Positions 44,318-52,534 of a DNA stretch of 64,000 nucleotides are shown here, piece after piece. Position numbers and translations under genes: made by a program. Every line of letters begins with the position of its first letter. The stretch's first letter is position 1. Source of the stretch: Streptomyces sp. NBC_00234 (GTDB taxonomy: Bacteria > Actinomycetota > Actinomycetes > Streptomycetales > Streptomycetaceae); NCBI RefSeq assembly GCF_036195325.1, contig NZ_CP108101.1:7874001-7938000 (forward strand), in the 5' to 3' direction. The notes below the pieces were generated by a model. The model saw only the letters and a list, made by a program, of their open reading frames with translations. It was not told where the DNA came from and made no database searches.

Positions 44318-44422
44318 GAAGCCATCGATCCTCAGGGTTGTCGGAGACCCACGCCAGGGCGCACGGGTCGGTCGGGGCGACCTGCGCGGGAGGAGGGCCG
44401 GCGTGCCGGGAGCGAGCCGCTC

Positions 44423-44800
44423 TCAGTGGCGTACCAGACAGAAAGGATGCCCCGCCGGGTCCGCGTAGACCCGCCAGCCACGCCCGTCGGGCCCCTCGTC
44501 GAGCAGGCGCGCGCCCAGGGCCAGCACGTCCGCCTGGGCCCGGTCCAGATCCGCGACGGTGAAGTCCAGGTGGAACTGCTGGGGCCGGGCCGGGTCCGGC
44601 CACTGCGGTGCCTGGTACTCCGCCGCGCGCTGGAACGCGTACACCGCCCCGTCCGTGGTGTGGACGGTCGCCCAGCTCTCGTCGACCGCCCACCGGCGGT
44701 CGGGTTGGTTGACGGTCCCGCCGAGCAGGGCCCCGTAGAACCCGGCGAGACGCAGCGGGTCCGGGCAGTCCAGCACGATGCACTGCATTTCTGCGATCAT
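44423..44800 (-). CDS. VOC-superfamily protein (glyoxalase/bleomycin-resistance fold)
   Basis: A 125-residue two-module VOC protein (IVLDCPDPLRLAGFYGALLGG ... WATVHTTDGAVYAFQRA ... HLDFTVADLDRAQADVLALGA ... GRGWRVYADPAGHPFCLV). The His and Glu that would bind a metal are partially conserved (QFHLDF has the usual His). It may bind a small hydrophobic molecule or act as a dioxygenase-like or drug-binding protein. It precedes no operon partner. Confidence 0.82.
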   Translation of the reverse strand: MIAEMQCIVLDCPDPLRLAGFYGALLGGTVNQPDRRWAVDESWATVHTTDGAVYAFQRAAEYQAPQWPDPARPQQFHLDFTVADLDRAQADVLALGARLLDEGPDGRGWRVYADPAGHPFCLVRH

Positions 44801-44862
44801 GGCTACATCTTAGGAAGACGTCGAATCGGCCGACCCCCACGAGGCGTTCGCCGTAGGGAACG

Positions 44863-46719
44863 TCAGAGCGCCGGTACCGTCCTCCGGCACTCCCTGTCCC
44901 GGGCCTCGCTGAGTGCCGACAACTGTTCCGCGAGCCGCTCGGCGTGAGCGGCGGGCAGTTCGGCGGTCTCGTGGTGAAGATGTACCGCGCAGGCCGTCGT
45001 GGTGTCGATGAGGCGTTCCAGCGCACCCGCGACGTCCTCCGAGCCCGCCGTCCGCCGGGCGACCGTGGGGAGTTCGGCCGCCGACAGGTCGATGGCCGTC
45101 CTGGCCTCCGCCAGCGAGCGGTAGGCGTCGCGCCGCAGCGCACCACGTCCCGTCCGGTCCTCGGGAGATTCCAGCACGTGCCCGAGATAGCGGTGTGCCG
45201 CGCTCACCGCCGTATCGAGAGCGGCCCTGACGGTGTGGCCGCGCTGTCCCGGCAGCGGAAGGTGGCCGACCAGCAGAACCGTCGCGCAGGCGAGCAGCGA
45301 CTCCACGATCCGGTCCCAGGCCGCCTGCGGTTCGCCGGCCAGCAGCACCAGGGAGAGGACGAGCACGGTGACCACCGCCGTCTGCGCCGCGAAGTGCCGG
45401 GTGGCCACCGGGATCAGCGCCCCGCAGAGGGCCACCACGCCCACCAGCGCGAACCGGCCGGAAGCCGCCGCCACGAGGGCGGCGAAGAACGCGGCGCCCG
45501 CGACCGTCCCCACGGCCCGGCACAGCACCCGGGAGACGAGGGGTCCCAGGTCGGGCTTGACGAGGAACACGGTGGTCGCGGGCAGCCAGTACCAGTGCTC
45601 GTGGTGCAGGCTCTGCGCCACCGCCGTACTCGTCGCGCAGCACAGCGCGACGCGGATGCCGTACTCGCGGCCCGCGGCGCCGAAGGCCCTGCGCAGCACG
45701 GAGACGTACGAGCCCTTGCCCCGGGTACGCAGCCGCTGTCCGGTACGGCAGTCGAAAGCCGCGGCCGCCTGCAGCAGGGCCTCGTCCAGCGCCCGCAGCC
45801 CGGCATCGCCCCGAGCCGGCGCGGGAAGAGGACCGGAAGGCCCACCCGTGCGTACGGCGGTGGCCAGACGGCGGGGGCCCTCCGCGATACGGGCGGGCAG
45901 CGGGTCGCCCGCCCAGGCCAGCGCAGTCGCCGCCTCGGCCAGGGGCAACGCCGCCGCGTACTGGGCGTGCAGCCGCCGCTCGGCCGCGGAACTCGCATGG
46001 CGCCGCAGGCGGGGACCCGACAGGGCGTCCTGGGCGTGGTCGAGGGCGGCGGTCAGCGCGGCGCGCCGAGCCAGAGCCCGCGGACCGCCCGCCGCGCCGA
46101 GAAGGCCGGCCACCGCCGTGTACACGGCTGCCACCGCTTCCCGCTCGCCGTCGAAGCGGTACGGTCCGCTGCCGGACGTCCCGGGAGAGGGCAGCGCCAG
46201 ACGGAGCGAGGTGAGCCAGCCGGCCCCGGCCAGGAACAACAGGGCACGCAGCCATCCTGGTTCCGGCAAGGGCATGCCGGCCCCGATCACGGCCGCCACC
46301 ATCAACTGCGTACCGCAGGCCGAGGCCACCGGCCCGACCGAACTGATCGCTCCCGCGACCAGCCCGAGCAGCCCGAACACGAGCGGCAGTACGAACACGG
46401 AGCGATCCGGACCGACGGTCGTCGCCGTCACGGTGCCCAGCAGGAGACCTGCGGCGCCCGCCAGGGCCGGAACCCCCAGCCGCGTGACGGAAGCCCGCCG
46501 GCCGCCCGGCCTGTCGTTGATGCCGGCGAACATCGCCCCCAGCGCCACGGGAACGCCGGCCGTCGGGTGACCGGCGAGCACGGCAGCGAGCAACGGCACC
46601 GCGGCGAGCGCGCCCCGAACGACGGCACTCCACCGCACGGGCCCCCGCTGGGTGCGCAGCACATGGCCGAGCCACGGCGGGAGGGGAGGCGACTGGCGGG
46701 GAAAGGCGGGTGTGAACAC
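44863..46719 (-). CDS. FUSC-family inner membrane protein
   Basis: A 618-residue membrane protein of the FUSC/aromatic-acid-exporter type. It has two sets of about five membrane helices (about 20-150 and about 360-480) separated and followed by large soluble helical regions, including HEHWYWLPATTVFLVKPDLGPLVSRV, typical of the second set. The GTG at 46719 has GGAG at the right distance; the frame extends upstream but with poor ribosome sites. It is likely part of an efflux system for aromatic or lipophilic compounds. Confidence 0.8.
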   Translation of the reverse strand: MFTPAFPRQSPPLPPWLGHVLRTQRGPVRWSAVVRGALAAVPLLAAVLAGHPTAGVPVALGAMFAGINDRPGGRRASVTRLGVPALAGAAGLLLGTVTATTVGPDRSVFVLPLVFGLLGLVAGAISSVGPVASACGTQLMVAAVIGAGMPLPEPGWLRALLFLAGAGWLTSLRLALPSPGTSGSGPYRFDGEREAVAAVYTAVAGLLGAAGGPRALARRAALTAALDHAQDALSGPRLRRHASSAAERRLHAQYAAALPLAEAATALAWAGDPLPARIAEGPRRLATAVRTGGPSGPLPAPARGDAGLRALDEALLQAAAAFDCRTGQRLRTRGKGSYVSVLRRAFGAAGREYGIRVALCCATSTAVAQSLHHEHWYWLPATTVFLVKPDLGPLVSRVLCRAVGTVAGAAFFAALVAAASGRFALVGVVALCGALIPVATRHFAAQTAVVTVLVLSLVLLAGEPQAAWDRIVESLLACATVLLVGHLPLPGQRGHTVRAALDTAVSAAHRYLGHVLESPEDRTGRGALRRDAYRSLAEARTAIDLSAAELPTVARRTAGSEDVAGALERLIDTTTACAVHLHHETAELPAAHAERLAEQLSALSEARDRECRRTVPAL

Positions 46720-46926
46720 CGGGCTCCAGTGGTGCGCGGGGAATCGGAATTCGCCTGGACACCTTCGGCCTGAGCGCTGATGACGCCAGCCTAGAGCCCC
46801 GATGTGGAGGGGATGCTTCCTGCCGATTTCCGCAAGGTGTCGGCCTCGCGCCGCCGAACCGCCGAGCGCTCGAACCGCGCTGCCCCACCGCGTGACCGCG
46901 CCGCCCACCGCCGGACGGCGCGACCC

Positions 46927-48507
46927 TCAGAGTGCCGTGCCGAAGTTCTGGGTCCACACAGGGCCTGCGGAGGTGTCCTGGACACCGACGCCGATCTCCT
47001 TGAACGAGCAGTTGAGGATGTTCGCACGGTGTCCCGGGCTCTGCATCCAGGAATTCATCACGTCGGCCGCGGTGCGCTGGCCCTTCGCGATGTTCTCTCC
47101 GTACGTGCTCCACCGGTATCCGGCCGCGGTGATGCGGTCGCCGGGGTCCGAGCCGTCGGGGGCGGTGTGCGAGAAGTAGTCGCGGGCGGCCATGTCGGCG
47201 GAGTGCCGCGAAGCGGCCGTCGCGAGCTTGTCGTTGCTCCGGACGGTCCCGCACCCCTCTTTCGTACGCTCGGAGTTGACGAGTGCGGTCACCTGCTCGG
47301 ACATGCCGGACGGAGCCGCCTGCGTGGGCTTCGGCGGTGCGGGACGCGGGGACGGCTTCCGCGTGGTCGGCGTGGCCTTGGGAGTGGCCTTCGGGGTGGG
47401 CGTGGGGGAGGCGCTCCGCGTCCGTGACGGGGTCGGCGAGGGCGAAGGGGAAGGCGGCGGGGAGGGAGTCGAGGCCGTCGGGAGTTCCGCCGGTGCCGCG
47501 GCCGACGCGGGAACCTCGTCCTGGCTCTCCTCGTCCCGGCCTTGGTCGTCCGCGTACAGGTGCACCGCGCCGCCGCCGGTACCCAGGACCGCCACGGCGA
47601 CCAGCGCCGCCAGCACCGTGCTGCGCCGACGCCGCCGGGACTGACTGCGTCTGCGTTCCGCGCGTCCCGGCTGCGCCGAGTGCGACGCCGAGTGCGACAC
47701 GGCAGCGGTCGGGATCAGGTCCGGCGTCGCACCGCCGGCGGCGGACAGGGCGAGGGGAACCAGCGCCAGTCCGACGAGCAGTCCCTCCGCCGGGACCAGT
47801 CCCACCCGGTGCCCCGAGCAGACCGTGCAGTCGCGGGCGTGCCGGGCGAGCCGCTTCCGCCAGAGGGCGGAAGGGACTCCGTCCCACTCGGCGGTGATGG
47901 ACTCCAGCAGGGCACACCGCGGCTCAGCCGCCAGGGCCCGGACCACCAGCCGGGCCGCTTCCAGCTGGGCCTTCATCCGCTGGACCCGCACCGCGGTGTG
48001 CTGCGGGGACAGTTCGAGCGCGAGCGCCACATCGGACCTCGTCAGCTCCCCGGCGGTCTCCAGCCACCAGAGGGACAACAGGGCGCGGTCGTCCTCGTCC
48101 AGCCACCGCGTCGCCTGAGCGACCTCGCGGCGCTGACCGGTGAGACCCAGCCGGATGATGGTCACGTCGACGAAGTCCGCACCGGGGTCGACCACGTCAT
48201 GCGCGTCGTCCAGCCCGCCGGCCGGTATCCGATCCGCACGGCGCTCACGCCAGTGCGTCCGTATCTCGTTCATGGTGATGGCCACGAGCCAGGAGCGGAA
48301 GCTGTCCGGCGTACGCAGCGAAGGCAGCGCGCGGAGCATGCGCAGCACGCTCTCCTGCACCACGTCGTCGACGTCGGCGTGGCCGTTGAGTGCACGGCCG
48401 ACGATGTTGTACATCAGCGGCAGGTACGCGGTGACGAGCTGGTCCTGCGCCTGCTCGTCACCACTCTGCGCCGCCCTGATCAACGCCGTCTCGTATGCCT
48501 CGCCCAT
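46927..48507 (-). CDS. ECF sigma factor fused to ZAS zinc motif, membrane helix and extracellular CAP domain
   Basis: A 526-residue single polypeptide. Residues about 1-190 are a sigma-70-like ECF factor (region 2 with RALNGHADVDDVVQESVLRML, region 4 with LTRSDVALALELS). Residues 223-230 carry H-x3-C-x2-C (HARDCTVC), the zinc-binding ZAS anti-sigma motif. A basic patch and a membrane helix (about 297-318) follow, then a Pro/Ser/Thr-rich spacer of about 80 residues (330-400), and a CAP/SCP domain (403-526, HSADMAARDYFSHTAPDGSDPG; GENIAKGQRTA; WMQSPGHRANIL). It looks like a membrane-held sigma factor that senses something outside by its CAP part. Clearly a fusion by design, not a frameshift: the frame is continuous. 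Confidence 0.93.
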   Translation of the reverse strand: MGEAYETALIRAAQSGDEQAQDQLVTAYLPLMYNIVGRALNGHADVDDVVQESVLRMLRALPSLRTPDSFRSWLVAITMNEIRTHWRERRADRIPAGGLDDAHDVVDPGADFVDVTIIRLGLTGQRREVAQATRWLDEDDRALLSLWWLETAGELTRSDVALALELSPQHTAVRVQRMKAQLEAARLVVRALAAEPRCALLESITAEWDGVPSALWRKRLARHARDCTVCSGHRVGLVPAEGLLVGLALVPLALSAAGGATPDLIPTAAVSHSASHSAQPGRAERRRSQSRRRRRSTVLAALVAVAVLGTGGGAVHLYADDQGRDEESQDEVPASAAAPAELPTASTPSPPPSPSPSPTPSRTRSASPTPTPKATPKATPTTRKPSPRPAPPKPTQAAPSGMSEQVTALVNSERTKEGCGTVRSNDKLATAASRHSADMAARDYFSHTAPDGSDPGDRITAAGYRWSTYGENIAKGQRTAADVMNSWMQSPGHRANILNCSFKEIGVGVQDTSAGPVWTQNFGTAL

Positions 48508-48664
48508 GCTGCGCTCACTCTTTCGGTGTCCTGTTCCGTCACGTCCCACACCCGGGAGATGCGGTGAGGCCGGGAAGATAACAAGAAAACCCTGAGAACA
48601 CACCGCACGCCGGAACCGTGCGGGCGCGGAGCCCGCCGGGATCCGGCGTGGGGCGGGTGGGGAA

Positions 48665-48696
48665 TGCCCGGGGCGGCCCGTCGGCCGCCCGGGGCA
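48665..48696. terminator. Hairpin, possible terminator
   Basis: Arms TGCCCGGGGCGGCC and GGCCGCCCGGGGCA pair at 13 of 14 positions. It sits just past the stop of the CsbD-like gene. Confidence 0.6.
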
Positions 48697-48702
48697 GCCC
48701 GG

Positions 48703-48897
48703 TCAGGAGGCGGGCGGCACGTCCTGGTCGCGGTCGGTGCCGAGCTGTTGCTTGATCTTGTCCTGCGCGATGTCGACCTTGTCGCTGTACTTGCCCTGCG
48801 TGCGGTCGTCGACCATGTCGCCGGCCTTGTCGACGCCCTTCGCCGCCTGGTCCTCGTGACCCTTGAGCATGTTCTTGATCTTGTCCATCGCGGACAT
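48703..48897 (-). CDS. CsbD-family stress protein
   Basis: A 64-residue, very hydrophilic CsbD-like protein (MDKIKNMLKGHEDQAAKG, KVDIAQDKIKQQLG), a small general-stress protein under alternative sigma control in Bacillus and commonly found in streptomycetes. Excellent ribosome site GAGGAGGG. It likely protects membranes or DNA under stress; mechanism unclear. Confidence 0.85.
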   Translation of the reverse strand: MSAMDKIKNMLKGHEDQAAKGVDKAGDMVDDRTQGKYSDKVDIAQDKIKQQLGTDRDQDVPPAS

Positions 48898-49024
48898 GGA
48901 TGACCCTCCTCGAATCGGCACCCCCACCCGTCCAGGGTCACCGCACCCGGTGGTCTTCGCATCCGGGACGTGTGAAGGTCGCCACGGTGGGCACATACCG
49001 GTTAACCAGGAGGGGGTGGTGGCC

Positions 49025-49120
49025 ATGGGCCGCATCCAGATCGTCCGACGTCCCGCGCCTCCGTCGGGCCCGCCACCGCTCGACCTGCGCACGCCGTCCG
49101 GTCGCCCGCTTCCGTACTGA
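49025..49120 (+). CDS. Possible 31-residue basic, proline-rich microprotein
   Basis: ATG at 49025 with AGGAGGGGG upstream (in-frame GTG codons lie nearer to it), coding for a short Pro/Arg-rich peptide with no membrane helix. It may be real because of the ribosome site, or chance. It lies between the CsbD gene and the MASE1 gene. Confidence 0.35.
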   Translation: MGRIQIVRRPAPPSGPPPLDLRTPSGRPLPY

Positions 49121-49140
49121 GCGGGCCCGGCCGGGCGGGA

Positions 49141-50160
49141 TCAGCGGTCGTCCTCGTCCCATGGGCCGGTGTCGGAGCCGATTCCGGTGCCCGGCCGCGG
49201 AATCGGGGGCAGGGGGGCGAGCTGGTCCACCAGCGCGGCCAGTTCCTCGCAGGCCAGCTCCGTCTCCCGCCGTATGTTCTGGTGCTCGGTGACGATCGCG
49301 GCCAGCAGCAGCGCCGTCAGGGCCACACAGCCGTTGAGGATGTTGAGGTTCACCATGACCTCCAGGACGGTGTGGTCCTCGAACGGTCCGACGGCTTCCC
49401 TCCCGGCGGTCACCGCGGCCACGGAGACGAGCAGGGCGCATGGTGCGCTGCCGGGCAGCTCGAACCGGAGAGCCGCCCAGATGAGGACCGGGAAGACCAG
49501 ATAGATCATGGACAGCGTGCCCCTGGTCGCCACCAGCGTCACCGCCAGCGCGGTGACCAGCAGTAACGCCGCTTCCGCCCACCGGTCCGTCCGCCGGGGC
49601 ATCCGAGCCCGGCGCAGCACGAGCAGGAACGGTGTGACCACGAGGACGCCCATCGCGTCCCCCACCCACCAGGCCGACCACACGAGCCAGAACCGGTCGA
49701 GCGGCAGCTTGTCGCTGAGCAGCAGCGCCCCGGCACCCACCGTCGCACTGATGAGCATCCCCAGCAGCGCGCCCACGAATACCAGCGCCACACCGTCCCG
49801 CAGCCGGTCCAGCTCGACTCGGAATCCGATCCTGCGCAGCATGAGGAAGGCACACAGGGGAGCCACGGTGTTGCCCGCGGCGATCACGACGCCGTACAGG
49901 GTGAGCGAACCGCTGATGTCGATGATGGTCACCAGCGCACCGAGTGCGATGCCCGGCCAGATCCGTGTGCCCAGATACAGCAGTGCCCCCAGGGCGATGC
50001 CCGTCGGTGGCCAGAGCGGGGTGACGACCGCACCGTCCACCACCACCTCCTGGAGGAAGCCGAGCTGGGCGGACGCGTAGTAGGCGGCGGCGACACCGAG
50101 CATCTGCAGGGCGGCTACGGTCCGACGTCTCGATTCCTTGCTACGGATCACGGCTCTCAT
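49141..50160 (-). CDS. MASE1-domain integral membrane sensor without output domain
   Basis: A 339-residue protein with about eight membrane helices of the MASE1 type (YYASAQLGFLQEVVVDGAVV, TPLWPPTGIALGALLYLGTR, then an SFxxxP-like core) and a C-terminal helical tail. MASE1 domains are usually fused to diguanylate cyclases or phosphatases; here no output domain follows. It is 47 bases downstream of the PP2C gene and may form a split sensor with it. The signal is unknown. Confidence 0.85.
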   Translation of the reverse strand: MRAVIRSKESRRRTVAALQMLGVAAAYYASAQLGFLQEVVVDGAVVTPLWPPTGIALGALLYLGTRIWPGIALGALVTIIDISGSLTLYGVVIAAGNTVAPLCAFLMLRRIGFRVELDRLRDGVALVFVGALLGMLISATVGAGALLLSDKLPLDRFWLVWSAWWVGDAMGVLVVTPFLLVLRRARMPRRTDRWAEAALLLVTALAVTLVATRGTLSMIYLVFPVLIWAALRFELPGSAPCALLVSVAAVTAGREAVGPFEDHTVLEVMVNLNILNGCVALTALLLAAIVTEHQNIRRETELACEELAALVDQLAPLPPIPRPGTGIGSDTGPWDEDDR

Positions 50161-50207
50161 GAGACACCGGCCGTGACGCCACACGGCCGTGACACGCTTT
50201 GGGAGCC

Positions 50208-51044
50208 CTACGTCACCTCGGGACGGATCGCGGCCTCGTGGCGCAGGACGAGTACGGCGGCGTCGTCCTCGTGACCGGTGAGCTCCGCCGCCCGGAGGAT
50301 CTCGTCGGCCAGTTCCTCTGCCGACGCATCCGCGTGCGCACTCACGATCTGCCGCACGCGGTCCAGGCCCTCGTCGATCCGCAGGGACGGGCCCTCGACC
50401 ACCCCGTCGGTGAGCAGGACGAAGGCTCCCGCCGCGTCGAGCCTGTGCCGGGTCACGGGATAGCGCTCGTGCGCGGCGATGCCCAGCGGCATTCCGCCCT
50501 CGTCGGCCGTCACGCCCGACCGCCCGTCGGCAGTGGCCCACACACACGGCACATGACCGGCGCGCGCACTGTGGAGCTCCCAGGTCAGCGGGTCGAGGCG
50601 GAAGAACGTACAGGTCGCGAAGAGCGTCGAGCCCACCGAGACGAGCAGGTCGTTCGTACGCCCCATGACCTCGCCCGGATCGGGTTCGGTTCCGGCGATG
50701 GCGCGCATGCCGATGCGGATCTGGCCCATGAAGGCGGCGGCCTCGACGTCGTGCCCCTGGACGTCACCGATGGCGAAGCCCAGCGAGCCGTCGGGGAGCG
50801 CGAAACCGTCGTACCAGTCGCCGCCGATGTCCAGCCCGTGGTGCGCCGGCGTGTACCGAGCGGCCGTCTGCAACCCGCGCAGGGCGGGCAACGAGGCAGG
50901 CAGCATCCCGCGCTGCAGCGCCTGGGCGAGCTCCACCCTGGCTCGGTGCAGCTCCACTTCCTGCCGGGCACGCGCCGTCAGGTGGTGAAGCGTGTTGAGG
51001 AGCTCTTCGGCGCTAGCTGAGCGGGGGGTCCGACGCCGGTTCAT
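50208..51044 (-). CDS. PP2C (SpoIIE-type) protein phosphatase
   Basis: A 278-residue PP2C. An N-terminal coiled-coil-like helix (about 10-55, AEELLNTLHHLTARARQE) precedes the SpoIIE phosphatase with metal-binding DIGGDWYDGF, FAIGDVQGHDVEAA, LTDGVVEG and GHEDDAAVLVL. Such enzymes dephosphorylate anti-anti-sigma factors in partner-switching, freeing a sigma factor. The upstream gene position relative to the MASE1 gene suggests that MASE1 regulates it. No sensor domain is fused to it. Confidence 0.93.
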   Translation of the reverse strand: MNRRRTPRSASAEELLNTLHHLTARARQEVELHRARVELAQALQRGMLPASLPALRGLQTAARYTPAHHGLDIGGDWYDGFALPDGSLGFAIGDVQGHDVEAAAFMGQIRIGMRAIAGTEPDPGEVMGRTNDLLVSVGSTLFATCTFFRLDPLTWELHSARAGHVPCVWATADGRSGVTADEGGMPLGIAAHERYPVTRHRLDAAGAFVLLTDGVVEGPSLRIDEGLDRVRQIVSAHADASAEELADEILRAAELTGHEDDAAVLVLRHEAAIRPEVT

Positions 51045-51157
51045 GGCCGCTCCGCGGTGCGTAAGTGCCTGAATCCTATTTCGGCGACGGCACTCCTGCG
51101 ACCTCAACGGCACAGGGGACGGCCGACCGGCGCGGACCCCTCGCCCGCACGGCGTGG

Positions 51158-52450
51158 TCAGGACAGTTGTCCGAGGACGTGGGCACGCGCGATGGCGTGG
51201 TGGTTGCGCCACCCGTCGAAGGCGCCGTGGGACAGAACGACGTCGAGGGCTTCCTCCGTACTGACGGCTCCGCGGCCCAGCACCTCGCGAACGACGACGA
51301 CGGCCGCTGTCAGGCCGTTCCCCTCGGACTCGGCGAGATGGCTCGGCGGAGTGGCGGGACGTGCGGCGCCGGACGTGCGGCAGGTGTCCACCAGGGGGCT
51401 CAGCCACCGGGCCCAACGGTCGTAGGCGTGTTCCCCCTGCGGCTCGGCCACCTGGAGGACCGGTGCGAGGGCTCGTTCGAGTCGCGCCGTGTGGCTCTCC
51501 GCCGTTCCCTCCACCCACGGATGCTCGGCCGTGAAGTGCGCCCAGCCGTTCTCCATGTGCAGCTCGTCCAGCCACCATCTGCCGCCGGGACGGAGACCGT
51601 CCGGCCCTCCGAGGACGAAGGCATCACGAAGCCCCTCGTACGAAGGCGGTGAGTGTTCGGCCAGCAGGACCGCGTCATAGAGGTCCTTGCCCTGGGGATG
51701 TGCGTCACTGACCAGCCACAGGAGCTTCCAGGCCAGGGACAGCTGAGGGGTGGCGGCGAGGACCCGGCAGCCCGGGCCCGCCCCCAACGGGCTGAGTTCC
51801 GTGAGGACGGCAGGTGCCGGCAGCGTCTCGTCGAACACCACGTCGAGCTGGACGGTGCCGCCCGCGGTGCCCGGCGCCGTCCAGGGCAGCAGCATGCGCC
51901 TCCCCGGTACCCGGTCGTACGTCCAGATGTCCTCCGTGACCGCGCCGTCCGCGTCGATCGCGACGACACCGTCCGGAGCAGCCGTCGCGGCAGCCCGCGC
52001 GATGCCCTCGAAGAGTGCGGCGATACCGGGCCCGGTGACGGCCCACTCCTTCGGGACGGCGACGAAATCCAGGTCGCCGGGGTCACGGGCGGCCCCCGGG
52101 AACCACGTCGCCATGAGCACGCTGCCGCGCAGGACGAGCTGCGTCGCCCACGGTCCGTCGGCGATCGCGGCGAGCACGACGTCCAGCACGGTGCGGCGTG
52201 CCCCACGCCAGGCCCGGGCCGTCTCCTCGTCCTCGAAGCGTGGCTCACCCGCCCGATAGGCGTTGGAGAACTGCTGCATCGCCGGATCGAAGACCGCCGG
52301 CTGGGTCAGCCCTTCGGGCGCGGGCAGCAGCGTGCCCGGCAGGTTCATGCGCGTCCGGGTCTCCTCGTCGAGCGGAGCGTGCGGAAGGCCGGGGGACCGG
52401 GCCCAGAGCCCGTCCCAGGAGCTGCTGTCGGGAGGGAAGGCGGATGACAT
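51158..52450 (-). CDS. Orphan AbiEii/AbiGii-type nucleotidyltransferase
   Basis: A 430-residue protein with a nucleotidyltransferase core: LVLRGSVLMATWFPGAARDPGDLDFV has the hG(G/S)T/S and the two Asp (DLD) typical of the AbiEii/AbiGii superfamily, and a C-terminal helical half (about 230-430) with TWRxxA-like helices. AbiE systems use an AbiEi antitoxin; no such gene is beside this one, so it may be a non-toxic relative or may use an antitoxin in trans. The ATG at 52450 begins with MSSAFPPD. Confidence 0.78.
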   Translation of the reverse strand: MSSAFPPDSSSWDGLWARSPGLPHAPLDEETRTRMNLPGTLLPAPEGLTQPAVFDPAMQQFSNAYRAGEPRFEDEETARAWRGARRTVLDVVLAAIADGPWATQLVLRGSVLMATWFPGAARDPGDLDFVAVPKEWAVTGPGIAALFEGIARAAATAAPDGVVAIDADGAVTEDIWTYDRVPGRRMLLPWTAPGTAGGTVQLDVVFDETLPAPAVLTELSPLGAGPGCRVLAATPQLSLAWKLLWLVSDAHPQGKDLYDAVLLAEHSPPSYEGLRDAFVLGGPDGLRPGGRWWLDELHMENGWAHFTAEHPWVEGTAESHTARLERALAPVLQVAEPQGEHAYDRWARWLSPLVDTCRTSGAARPATPPSHLAESEGNGLTAAVVVVREVLGRGAVSTEEALDVVLSHGAFDGWRNHHAIARAHVLGQLS

Positions 52451-52534
52451 CGTGAAGACTCCTGGGGGTCCGGCTCGGGCCGAAGTGGCCTGCTGTACAT
52501 GATCGGGTACGGCGTCACGGTGTCAGTCACCGCG

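Noticed and set aside
44810..47917. A 1035-codon minus-strand frame spanning the FUSC and sigma-CAP genes
   Set aside because: It lies in another frame of two clearly coding genes and reads as Arg/Gly-rich sequence without domains.
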